Notes under the pieces: generated by a model | The model's database searches: none | Seen by the model: the letters and a program-made list of their open reading frames with translations, nothing else | Told to the model about the DNA's origin: nothing | Shown: piece by piece, positions 41,661-50,453 of the stretch | Position numbering within the stretch: position 1 is the first letter of the stretch | Layout of the letters: each line of letters opens with the position of its first letter | From: Chloroflexota bacterium | GTDB taxonomy: Bacteria; Chloroflexota; Anaerolineae; Anaerolineales; UBA4823 | Length of the DNA: 52,309 nt | Direction: 5' to 3' | Assembly (NCBI GenBank): GCA_012516075.1 | Contig: JAAYXE010000142.1 | Location: 1-52,309 of the forward strand | Position numbers and translations under genes: made by a program

Positions 41661-44358
41661 GATGACAAGTCGAAACGCTGAATCCATTCTGGCATCCAGA
41701 CGTGATCTCATTCAGGGGCTCCCTGCCCCTGTCCGCAGTGATGATGCTGCGGAAGGCGGCTGCGGCGTGCTCGGTTTAGCCGCCAGCCTGCGCGTGCCTG
41801 GACGGCATGTGCTGGCCGGATCTCAGCAGATGCACAATCGCGGGAACGGCAAGGGGGGCGGCATCGCAATGGTTGGGCTTGACCCTGCTCAGGTGAAGGT
41901 TGATGCGCAGACACTGAGCAGTCATTATCTGCTCCAGATCGCGCTGCTGGATCCTGAAGCCCTGGGCGAGGTGGAATCCGGTTTCATCACCCCTCATTTT
42001 GAAATCGCACAGGCCTATGAACTGGAGCACCTTGATGATTACCGGGAGATACCAGGCCTGGAGGTTCGCCCGCCGGATGTGTGGCGGTATTTTGTGCGCG
42101 TCAGGCCGCAGGTGCTGGAGCATTTCGCAAAAGAAAAAGGACTGCAGGATTTACCTGCACGGGCACTGGAAGACGAATTTGTCTACCAGAACAGTTTCAA
42201 ATTGAACCGTGAGTTTTATGCCAGCCTGGGTGAGCAGCGTGCCTTCGTGCTCAGCCATGGACGGAACCTTTCAGTGTTAAAAATTGTGGGCTATGCGGAG
42301 GATGTGGCTGCTTACTACCGGCTGGAAGACCAGACGGCGAATGTGTGGATCGCCCACCAGCGCTACCCGACAAAAGGGCGCGTGTGGCATCCCGGCGGTG
42401 CGCATCCGTTTATTGGCTTGAATGAGGCCCTGGTGCACAACGGCGACTTTGCCAACTACCATGCGGTCAGCGAGTACCTGCGCCAGCGCAACATCGGGCA
42501 GCTCTTCCTTACGGATACCGAGGTCAGCGCCCAATTATTTGATTTATGGAATCGGGTTTACGGCTACCCGCTGGAGATCACGCTGGAAGCAATGGCTCCG
42601 ACCACGGAACACGATTTCTGGATGCTGCCGGCGGAGAAGCGGGAACTGTACCATGCGGTGCAGCGTGTGCATATGCACGGCTCACCGGATGGACCCTGGT
42701 TCTTTATCCTGGCACGCTCGCTGCCCGGCGATTTTGATCAGGCGGACCGGTTTGAACTGCTGGGCATTACCGACACCAGTATGCTGCGACCCCAAGTGTT
42801 TGCATTGTACGAAAATCATCCCCAGCCGGCCAATGAAACGGTGGAAGGAACGGAAGGGGTGCAGATCGGTCTGATTGCATCGGAACGACAGGCCATCAAC
42901 GCCTGTCTGCGATCGCTGGCAGCGGAGGATATGCGCTTTCAACCGGCTGCCGACCGATACTGGGCAGCCCGTGGGGGTTCATACACAGACGGCGGGGCTT
43001 TCCGCTTCACCGTAACCAGCGCATACGGCTCAGGGCCCGCCCGGGTTGACTGCGTGGATAAGTTCGGAGTTCCGGTGACGCTGGAAGGTGAAGCCAGCAA
43101 ACAGCATGTTGACCGCAGCCAGCTGCAGCCCGAGTGCGCTTCACCGGAGATGCGTGCCCTCTGGGAGCAGAATGCACTGCGCGCTTTCGACAATGGGGGA
43201 CCGGATACTTTCCTGGACTGGTTCCGGTCGATCCTGCCAGATTTAGGTTGGGATGAACTCGCCTGGGGTCTGAAATGGCTGCTGGGCTTTGCCGCACAAG
43301 GCGACCAGGAATGGGAGTTCTCTCTTGGGAGCCTGACGCTGCTGCACGACCGGCGACTGAACAGGGGGAATAAGCGGCGGGCTTCATATGTAACGCTGGT
43401 TCGAGATACGATCGACAACGTGCTCAGCCTGCCCCCTTCCATCAATCTTTTCACTGAAGATGGTATCCCTCTGCAAAGTGTTCGCCGGTTGACCTGGGAT
43501 GAACGTTACAGGCTGGTGGGTCCTCAGCATCGAGAGCATATTCTCGTCATTGATACGCTGGGATTTCCGGCAGAGGGAGAAGACTCAGCGGCGCGGTGGA
43601 TGGCCAGAGCTGTAGAGCAGGGCTGGAAAAGATTGATCGCTTACCGCTGGCGGGGTGGTCGATTTGCTGCCTGCGGCCTGGGCCCGGGCAGTGCGGGTGT
43701 GCGCATCGATCTGTACGGTGATGTGGGAGATTACGCCGGTTCAGGTCTCGATGGGGCAGAAGTACATCTTCACGGCGACGCCCAGGATCAGGTGGGGCAA
43801 ATCCTTAAACAGGGCAAACTGGTTATTTATGGCGATGTGGGGCAGACCTTTCTCTATGGGGCCAAGGGGGGTGAGGTATATGTCCTGGGATCGGCTGCCG
43901 GCCGCCCATTGATCAATGCTGTCGGGCGACCACGTGTGGTGATCAACGGTGTGTGCCTGGATTATCTGGCCGAATCTTTTATGGCCGGGGATCCGCTGCT
44001 GGGCGGCGGTTTTGCCATTCTCAATGGGATTGCTTTTGATGCAGACGGAAATATCGTCGAACTGGAGACCCCCTATCCCGGCGGAAACCTCTTCTCGCTC
44101 GCCTCAGGCGGAGCGATCTACCTGCGCGACCCGCACTGCAAAGTGCAGGAGGACCAGTTGAACGGCGGGGCTTTCGTCAGGCTGAAAGATGCAGATTGGG
44201 CGCTCATTGAACCCTACCTGCTGGAGAATAAACGCCTGTTTGGAATTGGCGTGGAGGAACTGCTCACCGTTGACGGTATCCGGCGCGAACCGGCTGAGGT
44301 ATACCGCAAGGTGGAGGTGCTCGCCAGCAGCGTGCTTCACGAAAGTGAGAATCGCTAA
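41653..44358 (+). CDS. Class II glutamine amidotransferase with C-terminal GXGXG domain (GltB-like, domains 1+3)
   Basis: 901 aa (an ATG at 41662 is equally plausible). The N-terminal amidotransferase starts after a 36-residue leader: GGCGVLGLAASLRVPG, with Cys37 as probable catalytic N-terminus after processing. It continues with QQMHNRGNGKGGGIAMVG, VWIAHQRYPTKGRVWHPGG and ALVHNGDFANYHAVSEYL. A middle region (about 380-650) is unassigned. The C-terminal part (about 670-870) is the GXGXG beta-helix of glutamate synthases: LYGDVGDYAGSGLDGAEVHL, LVIYGDVGQTFLYGAKGGEV, INGVCLDYLAESFMAG, GGNLFSLASGGAIYLRDP. It lacks the FMN barrel, which is supplied by the gene at 37256. A split, rearranged glutamate synthase is the simplest reading, but another acceptor for ammonia is possible. 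Confidence 0.85.
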   Translation: MIEMTSRNAESILASRRDLIQGLPAPVRSDDAAEGGCGVLGLAASLRVPGRHVLAGSQQMHNRGNGKGGGIAMVGLDPAQVKVDAQTLSSHYLLQIALLDPEALGEVESGFITPHFEIAQAYELEHLDDYREIPGLEVRPPDVWRYFVRVRPQVLEHFAKEKGLQDLPARALEDEFVYQNSFKLNREFYASLGEQRAFVLSHGRNLSVLKIVGYAEDVAAYYRLEDQTANVWIAHQRYPTKGRVWHPGGAHPFIGLNEALVHNGDFANYHAVSEYLRQRNIGQLFLTDTEVSAQLFDLWNRVYGYPLEITLEAMAPTTEHDFWMLPAEKRELYHAVQRVHMHGSPDGPWFFILARSLPGDFDQADRFELLGITDTSMLRPQVFALYENHPQPANETVEGTEGVQIGLIASERQAINACLRSLAAEDMRFQPAADRYWAARGGSYTDGGAFRFTVTSAYGSGPARVDCVDKFGVPVTLEGEASKQHVDRSQLQPECASPEMRALWEQNALRAFDNGGPDTFLDWFRSILPDLGWDELAWGLKWLLGFAAQGDQEWEFSLGSLTLLHDRRLNRGNKRRASYVTLVRDTIDNVLSLPPSINLFTEDGIPLQSVRRLTWDERYRLVGPQHREHILVIDTLGFPAEGEDSAARWMARAVEQGWKRLIAYRWRGGRFAACGLGPGSAGVRIDLYGDVGDYAGSGLDGAEVHLHGDAQDQVGQILKQGKLVIYGDVGQTFLYGAKGGEVYVLGSAAGRPLINAVGRPRVVINGVCLDYLAESFMAGDPLLGGGFAILNGIAFDADGNIVELETPYPGGNLFSLASGGAIYLRDPHCKVQEDQLNGGAFVRLKDADWALIEPYLLENKRLFGIGVEELLTVDGIRREPAEVYRKVEVLASSVLHESENR

Positions 44359-44362
44359 TTGC

Positions 44363-44405
44363 AAAAGCGCCCGATTACCATCCTGGCGGATGATCAGGCG
44401 CTTTT
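44363..44405. terminator. Bidirectional terminator between convergent genes
   Basis: AAAAGCGCC (44363-44371) pairs with GGCGCTTTT (44397-44405), with an inner CATCC-tggc-GGATG hairpin. It sits between the plus-strand GltB-like gene and the minus-strand P1 peptidase, and the A/T-rich ends suit both directions. Confidence 0.8.
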
Positions 44406-44460
44406 GAATTTAAGCTTAGATACCATTATTAGAGCGGCTATCCCATCTCGAGTTGAATGA

Positions 44461-45462
44461 TCAGAGCTGCTGTAAACTGGAAGCTGAGGGCAGGCCACCG
44501 GCTGGACTGGCTGCCTGGACGGCCCTGACGATTGCCCGGGAAACCGCCTGTGCCGCGAATGCCCCAATCAGGTTTACATCGGCCGGTTGTTCACCCGAAG
44601 CCAGGGCGAAGATGGTATCGCCGTCCAGCATGGTATGAACCGGGCGCACGGCACGCGCCAGCCCATCCTGCGCCATTTGAGCGACCTTATTTACCTCTAC
44701 TTTGCTCAGGCGAGCATTGGTAGCCACAACACCAATGGTTGTGTTGCTGGTGGGAGCAAAACGCAGTGGTCCTTCCGCCAGGATTTTCATCACCTCGAGA
44801 GAGTCCATGAATGGGCTCTCACTGCTTTTCAGCGCGTGGTCAATCCGCCGCACGCCGGCCAGAATACGGCCGTTCTCCGGGTTGATTATGTCTCCCAGCG
44901 CATTTACCACGACCAGAGCGGCAACGATCAACCCGGGACGGATTTCGATACTGGCGGTCCCGATACCCGATTTCATCGCCTGGCCCATACCGAGCATCTT
45001 ACCGACCGTGGCGCCGCAGCCGGCCCCCACATTCCCTTCCGGCACAATGCCGTCCGAAGCATTCAAACAGGCCTGATAGCCCATCTGCGCATCAGGGCGG
45101 ATGTCGGACCGGCCAATCCCTAAATCAAAAATGATCGCGCCCGGGACGATCGGTACTTTTGCCGCCTGGGCATCGAAACCTATATTGCGCTCCTCCAGGT
45201 AACGGACCACCCCATCTGCTGCTGCCAGGCCGAAGGAAGATCCACCGGCCAGCACAACCGCATGCACCTGGTCAACCAGATTGAGCGGATGCAGAAGGTC
45301 GGTTTCGCGGGTTCCGGGTGCACCACCGCGCTGATCGACTCCGCCTACCATTCCGGCTTCACACAGGACGACCGTGCACCCGGTGAGTGCAGCGTCGTCG
45401 TGCGCATGGCCTACTTTGACGCCGGGGATATCTGTTAGAGAATTTTTCCAGTGTCCTTTCAA
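44461..45462 (-). CDS. P1-family peptidase (DmpA-like)
   Basis: 333 aa. P1 peptidases are N-terminal-nucleophile hydrolases that self-cleave into two chains and act as aminopeptidases or beta-aminopeptidases. Seen: N-terminal SLTDIPGVKVGHAHDDAALT, LAGGSSFGLAAADGVVRYLE, EGNVGAGCGATVGKMLGMG and the self-cleavage region APTSNTTIGVVATNARLSKV, where Thr241 aligns with the DmpA nucleophile Ser250. Threonine instead of serine occurs in some relatives. TTG start with GAGGTG about seven bases upstream. It is a single-gene unit convergent with the plus-strand operon. Confidence 0.9.
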   Translation of the reverse strand: MKGHWKNSLTDIPGVKVGHAHDDAALTGCTVVLCEAGMVGGVDQRGGAPGTRETDLLHPLNLVDQVHAVVLAGGSSFGLAAADGVVRYLEERNIGFDAQAAKVPIVPGAIIFDLGIGRSDIRPDAQMGYQACLNASDGIVPEGNVGAGCGATVGKMLGMGQAMKSGIGTASIEIRPGLIVAALVVVNALGDIINPENGRILAGVRRIDHALKSSESPFMDSLEVMKILAEGPLRFAPTSNTTIGVVATNARLSKVEVNKVAQMAQDGLARAVRPVHTMLDGDTIFALASGEQPADVNLIGAFAAQAVSRAIVRAVQAASPAGGLPSASSLQQL

Positions 45463-45553
45463 GAAATCACCTCATCACGGTTCATAATGATAAAGGTGAG
45501 TGGTATGGAGATACCCGTGATTCAACCAGCCGGCATGTCGCTATACCCGGTTC

Positions 45554-45591
45554 GCCTGCTGTCACCAGCAGGCCTGATACAAAGTGTATCA
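45554..45591. promoter_or_regulatory. Adjacent inverted repeats in the 45463-45791 intergenic region
   Basis: GCCTGCT-gtcacc-AGCAGGC (45554-45573) and TGATACA-aag-TGTATCA (45575-45591) are two neighbouring perfect seven-base stems in the gap between the divergent P1 peptidase and GT39-like genes. They could be operators or a leader hairpin. The rest of the 329-base gap holds only the promoter listed separately. Confidence 0.4.
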
Positions 45592-45721
45592 CCATACCGT
45601 ATTTTCGTGCCTGTCGTGGATATGCTGCATCCTGTACACCACTGGGTCTATTAAACATCAGTGTGCATTTGCATACTGGCGTTCGTAAATTTCAGCTACC
45701 GGTACCGGCCGGAAACACTTA

Positions 45722-45750
45722 TTGACACCTGTTTCATAGAAAGATAAACT
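45722..45750 (+). promoter_or_regulatory. Promoter of the GT39-like glycosyltransferase gene
   Basis: TTGACA (45722-45727), a 17-base spacer and TAAACT (45745-45750), about 42 bases upstream of the TTG start at 45792. Confidence 0.65.
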
Positions 45751-45791
45751 GGATTGCTGTGAGCAAAAAATCAGCAAATTGAGGTAATCCG

Positions 45792-47537
45792 TTGAAGGTA
45801 ATAAACCCGTCTGCATTCCTTACCCGGCTTTCGGGAGAGAAGGCTGTTCCACAATGGCGACAGGGGCTGTTAAATATTCTTATCCTGGCTGCGCTGACTG
45901 CTGCCCTGCTCGTTCCACGGGTGATTGGTCTGGGGCGTTTTGTCACCCCGGATGAGCCGCTGTGGGGCAAGCGCTCAGGGAGCTTTTATTATGCTATTCA
46001 GAATCGTGAATTTGCGGGGACGTATCAGACGGGTCACCCCGGCGTGATGGCGATGTGGGCCGGAGCTCTGGCATATCAACGGGTCTTCCCAGAATTTAAA
46101 GAATACGGGCAGATCGAGCTGGGGGATGCAAAGGTGCTTGAGATCTTTCAGAGGCACGGGATTAACCCAATGGAGATCCTGACCACCGCCCGCCTGAACA
46201 TGATCCTGTTTGCAACCATCGCGCTCCTGTTGAGCTTCCACTTTGCCCGGCGGATGTTCGGACTGCTGCCGGCGGCAGTTACCCTGCTGGTGATCGCATT
46301 TGACCCGTTCCAGGTTGCTCATACTCGCGTATTACATCATTTTGGCCTGTTAAGCTGCCTGACCTTTCTGGCCGTACTCGCTTATTTGGATTTTCTCCGC
46401 TCTCACAGCCGCGTGAGTTTAATCATTTCGGCGGCCGCTGGCGGACTGAGCATTCTAACGGTGGCTCCGGGAATTGTCCTGATTCCAGTTATCGGCCTGC
46501 TCTCGTTATCCGGACTCTATGATGCAGAGAAAAAGAAACTGGTCCTGAACTGGAAACGGCTGTGGAGAAATACACTTTCTCCGGCGTTGATATGGGGATC
46601 CCTGGCATTTCTGACAGTCTTCGCAGCCTGGCCGTCGATGTGGGTCGATTCACTGGGGACGATGCAAAGGGTTGCCGCATACGCCCTGAGCGCCGGGGAA
46701 GGAGAAATTGGAGGCACCCATTTTGTGGAGTCCTTTCAGGCGGGGCCGGATGATGGTACGCTTTATTTACATTATTACCCTCTTACGTATTTGTGGCGGT
46801 CTACTCCAGCAACGCTGTTCGGGTTGGTGCTTTTTGTGGCTGTACTGCTGCGCGAGCGCAGATCGAACCGGATTCAGCGGGAAGTCAAGCTGGTGCTCCT
46901 GGGATTGATGGTGTTCGTTCTGGCCTATCTGACCCTTATGAGCATCGGCGAGAAAAAGTTTGACCGCTATCTGCTCCCGGTTTATCCCCCGCTATCTCTA
47001 CTGGCTACTCTGGGGTGGATATGGGCGTCAGAAACTGCCTCCCATCGACTTCAGTTCAAGAAGGTTTTGCCTGCGGCCATCTTGAGCTTAGTGTTCATCG
47101 TTCAGATCGTCAGCTCCGTGCGAACGGCTCCATATTACCTGACCTACTTCAATCCGCTGTTTGGTGGACTGGAGAAAGCTCCCCAGGTGTTGATGGTGGG
47201 ATGGGGTGAAGGTTTGAATGAAGCCGCTCTGTATCTGAAGGATGATCCCGATATCCGGAAAAAGCGCATTATCTCCTGGTACCCTCTGGCATTTAACTGG
47301 TACAGCTTCAACCTTGGTTTTCAGGCCGAACATGCAGAGTTTTCCTGGGATGACACACCGGAAACCTACCAGGATTTTGATTATGCAGTGCTGTATATCA
47401 ACCAGATACAGCGAAATATACCACCGGCACTGATGAATGTGCTGCTGCCTCTGGAGCCTGAACATTCGGTCTCGATCGACGGGGTTGAATTTGTTCGTAT
47501 TTACCGGCTGAACAACCCGACCGCATCTGAGAATTAG
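45792..47537 (+). CDS. GT39/ArnT-like membrane glycosyltransferase
   Basis: 581 aa, roughly 11 membrane helices. GT-C fold enzymes use polyprenyl-phosphate sugars to modify proteins or lipids on the outer membrane face. The first periplasmic loop has the acidic motif GRFVTPDEPLWGKRSGSFYY (Asp-Glu, typical metal/catalytic site) followed by TYQTGHPGVMAMWAGALAYQ. Later segments include LLSFHFARRMFGLLPA, FDPFQVAHTRVLHHFGLLSC, LMSIGEKKFDRYLLPVYPPL and a C-terminal soluble domain. The start is TTG with GAGG about nine bases upstream. It is probably fed by a GT2 polyprenyl-phosphate transferase such as the one at 19476. Substrate unknown. Confidence 0.85.
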   Translation: MKVINPSAFLTRLSGEKAVPQWRQGLLNILILAALTAALLVPRVIGLGRFVTPDEPLWGKRSGSFYYAIQNREFAGTYQTGHPGVMAMWAGALAYQRVFPEFKEYGQIELGDAKVLEIFQRHGINPMEILTTARLNMILFATIALLLSFHFARRMFGLLPAAVTLLVIAFDPFQVAHTRVLHHFGLLSCLTFLAVLAYLDFLRSHSRVSLIISAAAGGLSILTVAPGIVLIPVIGLLSLSGLYDAEKKKLVLNWKRLWRNTLSPALIWGSLAFLTVFAAWPSMWVDSLGTMQRVAAYALSAGEGEIGGTHFVESFQAGPDDGTLYLHYYPLTYLWRSTPATLFGLVLFVAVLLRERRSNRIQREVKLVLLGLMVFVLAYLTLMSIGEKKFDRYLLPVYPPLSLLATLGWIWASETASHRLQFKKVLPAAILSLVFIVQIVSSVRTAPYYLTYFNPLFGGLEKAPQVLMVGWGEGLNEAALYLKDDPDIRKKRIISWYPLAFNWYSFNLGFQAEHAEFSWDDTPETYQDFDYAVLYINQIQRNIPPALMNVLLPLEPEHSVSIDGVEFVRIYRLNNPTASEN

Positions 47538-47643
47538 ATCGAGCTGACTGCATACCTATCCGGGTTGTAAAGGAGAATCGACAGCCTCACCTATATAATC
47601 GGAAATTACTCAGCCTTCCGCAGTATCTCCGGGTAATCACAAC

Positions 47644-48495
47644 ATGACATCCAGCAAAGTTGAACGGATTATTCGCTCCATCCATAAGTTGAAGCCTCTG
47701 TCCACCAGCGTTACGCGTGTGCTGCGGGCGATAGACGATGAGTCTTCCTCTGCCGGGATGATTTCAGACCTGATCGGTCTGGACCCGGCACTGGCGGCAA
47801 ATGTGCTGCAGTTTGCCAACTCAGCGTCACTTGGTTACGGTCCGAGCTGCTCAACCTTATCCGAAGCGGTGATGCGCTTGGGGTTGAGGCGGATCCGGAC
47901 GATTGTACTGGGGGTTGCCGCAGCGGGGAGTCTGAGCGCCAGCCTGCACGGATACGGTCTGCGCGCGGGCGAACTGTGGAACCATTCGGTGGCCGCCGCC
48001 ACGATCAACCAGTGGCTGGCCCAGCGGTTTTCCTTCCCGAATCCAGAAGAAGTGTATATTGCCGGGCTGCTGCACGATATCGGTAAAATCGTGCTCGACC
48101 AGTTTATGCTGATCGATTACCAGCAAATCTACTATATGGTGAAATACAAAAACTGCCTGCTCTGGCAGGCCGAAGAGGCCGTGATTGGAATCGACCATCC
48201 CAGAGCAGGCGGCTTAATGGCGGAACACTGGAATTTTCCAGAATCTCTGGTGGAGGCGATCTGCTACCACCACAGCCCCTCGCTGGCGTTCAACAACCCG
48301 AAACTGGCAGCCATCGTCAACCTGGCCAATGCATTTGCCGCACGCAGCGGAACCGGGCTCACCTTTACAGCCAGCCGGGTGATCCATCCCGAAGCGCTGC
48401 CGATACTGGGTCTGGATGAACGTTCACTCCAGTTTCTGGAAGAGGATCTTAAGAAGTATTTTCACAACGAAAGCGGAATCCTGAGCGAGCAGTAG
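47644..48495 (+). CDS. HDOD-domain signalling protein
   Basis: 283 aa. HDOD domains are HD-superfamily relatives found in bacterial signalling proteins, mostly non-catalytic. N-terminal part LPSP-like region KLKPLSTSVTRVLRAIDDES, then ISDLIGLDPALAANVLQFAN and STLSEAVMRLGLRRIRTIVL are the family signature. Here the HD motif is better kept than usual: GLLHDIGK (141-148), LWNHSVAA (His114), AICYHHSPSL and IDHPRAGGLMAEHW, so it might be an active phosphohydrolase. No receiver or GGDEF domain is attached. It stands alone, 106 bases after the GT39-like gene. Confidence 0.9.
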   Translation: MTSSKVERIIRSIHKLKPLSTSVTRVLRAIDDESSSAGMISDLIGLDPALAANVLQFANSASLGYGPSCSTLSEAVMRLGLRRIRTIVLGVAAAGSLSASLHGYGLRAGELWNHSVAAATINQWLAQRFSFPNPEEVYIAGLLHDIGKIVLDQFMLIDYQQIYYMVKYKNCLLWQAEEAVIGIDHPRAGGLMAEHWNFPESLVEAICYHHSPSLAFNNPKLAAIVNLANAFAARSGTGLTFTASRVIHPEALPILGLDERSLQFLEEDLKKYFHNESGILSEQ

Positions 48496-48575
48496 AAAGC
48501 GGTAAAGTCCTGTGCAGCAGTCAGAAAAATCGAGGATAGATCCGGAAAATTAGGCTTTCAGGGAACGTTTTATTG

Positions 48576-48603
48576 TTGACATTTCATCCTGATCGATTAT
48601 AAT
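48576..48603 (+). promoter_or_regulatory. Promoter of tRNA-Lys
   Basis: TTGACA (48576-48581), a 16-base spacer and a perfect TATAAT (48598-48603), about 30 bases before the mature tRNA: the strongest promoter in the window. Confidence 0.88.
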
Positions 48604-48633
48604 GTTGGGGCTGAATCAGCAAGTTAATAACCC

Positions 48634-48706
48634 GGCCCCGTAGCTCAATTGGCAGAGCAAGCGCCTCTTAAGCGTTAGGTTCTGAGTTCGATCCTCAGCG
48701 GGGTCA
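48634..48706 (+). tRNA. tRNA-Lys (anticodon CUU)
   Basis: 73 bases. The acceptor stem GGCCCCG pairs with CGGGGTC (one G-U), D-arm GCTC-GAGC, anticodon stem AGCGC-GCGTT with loop CTCTTAA (anticodon CTT, reading AAG), T-arm CTGAG-TTCGATC-CTCAG, discriminator A. CCA is not encoded (CCT follows), so it must be added enzymatically. It is a monocistronic tRNA with its own promoter and terminator. Confidence 0.95.
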
Positions 48707-48725
48707 CCTGGGACATTTCCCGAAT

Positions 48726-48752
48726 TCGCCTGATCATTTCAGGCGATTTTTT
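48726..48752 (+). terminator. Intrinsic terminator of tRNA-Lys
   Basis: TCGCCTGA pairs with TCAGGCGA across a five-base loop, followed by six T residues, 20 bases after the tRNA. Confidence 0.9.
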
Positions 48753-48857
48753 GATTAATGGCTTCATAAGTGGGGGTATGTTTCACGATCACAGCCTTTT
48801 CGTCACCTGTGTTTGCGAAGACCTGAAGCGAACTTGTTCGAGTAACTGTTCCGCTCC

Positions 48858-50435
48858 TCAGGTTTGTAAATCTCGTTCATCGATGGATACTGCAGCAACA
48901 GCTGCGCTGAGAAAAGCCAGACCGGAAATGATCAGCATGACCACACGGTAGCTGCGTAGAAAAGAGCGGTCGACCGCGATTTCAACCGATTGGCGGTCTC
49001 CGTTCTGGATGCTGTCGGGGACAACCAGTGCAGCCAGGCTCTGGCGTTCTTCCATGACCGCTGTTTGCTGCTGGGGTGATAGATCCATGGCACGCATTTC
49101 CTGTTGAAGCGAACTGCTGAACAGGGTCACTGCAACCAACCCCAGGATCGACACTGCCAGGAGGCCAGCAATGCGTGAAATCGCATTATTGATACCAGAT
49201 GCAATCCCTGATCGCTGGATGTCGATTGACCCCAGGACGGTACTGGTCAACGGGGCGACGGTAATGGCCATACCCAGTCCCAGGACGGAGACGGGAATCA
49301 ATGCAGTGGTCACGTAGGAATTCCCTTGCAGTGGCAGAGCAAAGAGAGCAAAGCCTAAACCAGCGATGGAGGGTCCAATGATAAGCGGTTTCTTCGGACC
49401 ATAGCGGCTGACCAGTCCGCCTGCCCAGGGCGACAGTACGGTCAGCAGCAGTGTAAAGGGCAGAAAGGATAATCCGGTTAAGGTGGCTGAGTAGCCCTGT
49501 ATTTGAACCAGATTAAAGGGCAGGAAGAAAAAAGCACCCGATAAACCAAAATACAGCAGCAGCGTCAGCAGGTTGGAACCGGCAAAGGTGTGTGAGCGGA
49601 ACAGCCCCAGGGGAACGAGCGGATTGGCTTTGCGCTTCTCTACAATAATAAAGATGGCGAGGATGACCAGGCCGGTCAGGGCTGAGAGGATAATCACAGG
49701 GTCAGTAACACCACGGTTGGACGATTCCACCAGGGCAAATGTGATCGCGCCCAACGAGAAAGCAGCCAGCAAGGCACCCTGCCAATCCAGCCCCGTAGTC
49801 CGTTGTGCTACAGGCACACGAGGGATCTTCGCCAGGACAATCAACAGCGTGAGAAGCGCGCCCGGCAGGTAGATAAAAAATACAGGGCGCCACGAGAAGG
49901 TGTCGATCAGCCATCCAGCGGCGAGCGGGCCGATCGAGGTGGAGATCGCTGTAAAACCTGCCCAGGTGCCAATGGCTTTGCTGCGTGCTGGCCCCCTGTA
50001 TGCAGCGTTAATCAGGGCCAGGCTGGTTGGGATCATGAGCGCGCCGCCAAGGCCCTGAATGGTCCGGGCAGAAATGAGCAGAACGATCGAAGGGGCTATG
50101 CCACAAACAGCGGCTGCCAACGTGAAAATGACAATGCCTGCGGTGAAAACATTTCTGCGGCCGTAGAGGTCTCCAGCAGAACCTCCAACCAGGATGAAAG
50201 CGCCCAACATCAGGGTATAGGCGTTTACAACCCACTGAACTTCTGAAACAACTGAGTTGAAGCTGGTTTGAATGGCGGGGAGGGCGACATTGACCACCGA
50301 GCCATCGATAAACGCCATACTGGATCCCAGAATGGACGCGATGAGAATCCAGGGATGCGAGTCTGCAGCCTGGTCAGATGGTCTTCCTTCCTCTCCTGAC
50401 CCCCGCGGGAAAACCGCTGGTGTATCCTCTTCCAC
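48858..50435 (-). CDS. MFS drug exporter, DHA2 (14-helix) family
   Basis: 525 aa, EmrB/QacA type: proton-driven efflux of drugs or other hydrophobic compounds. A hydrophilic N-terminus (about 28 aa) is followed by ILIASILGSSMAFIDGSVVN (DHA2 motif D1), VVNAYTLMLGAFILVGGSAG, DLYGRRNVFTAGIVIF (motif A) and IQGLGGALMIPTSLALI (motif C-like). Fourteen helices in all, with a charged loop DRQSVEIAVDRSFLRS before the last helix. GTG start without a strong ribosome site. It lies 18 bases downstream of the aldo/keto reductase gene. No TetR/MarR regulator is adjacent. Confidence 0.93.
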   Translation of the reverse strand: MEEDTPAVFPRGSGEEGRPSDQAADSHPWILIASILGSSMAFIDGSVVNVALPAIQTSFNSVVSEVQWVVNAYTLMLGAFILVGGSAGDLYGRRNVFTAGIVIFTLAAAVCGIAPSIVLLISARTIQGLGGALMIPTSLALINAAYRGPARSKAIGTWAGFTAISTSIGPLAAGWLIDTFSWRPVFFIYLPGALLTLLIVLAKIPRVPVAQRTTGLDWQGALLAAFSLGAITFALVESSNRGVTDPVIILSALTGLVILAIFIIVEKRKANPLVPLGLFRSHTFAGSNLLTLLLYFGLSGAFFFLPFNLVQIQGYSATLTGLSFLPFTLLLTVLSPWAGGLVSRYGPKKPLIIGPSIAGLGFALFALPLQGNSYVTTALIPVSVLGLGMAITVAPLTSTVLGSIDIQRSGIASGINNAISRIAGLLAVSILGLVAVTLFSSSLQQEMRAMDLSPQQQTAVMEERQSLAALVVPDSIQNGDRQSVEIAVDRSFLRSYRVVMLIISGLAFLSAAVAAVSIDERDLQT

Positions 50436-50453
50436 TAAGATAATCTCAACCTG

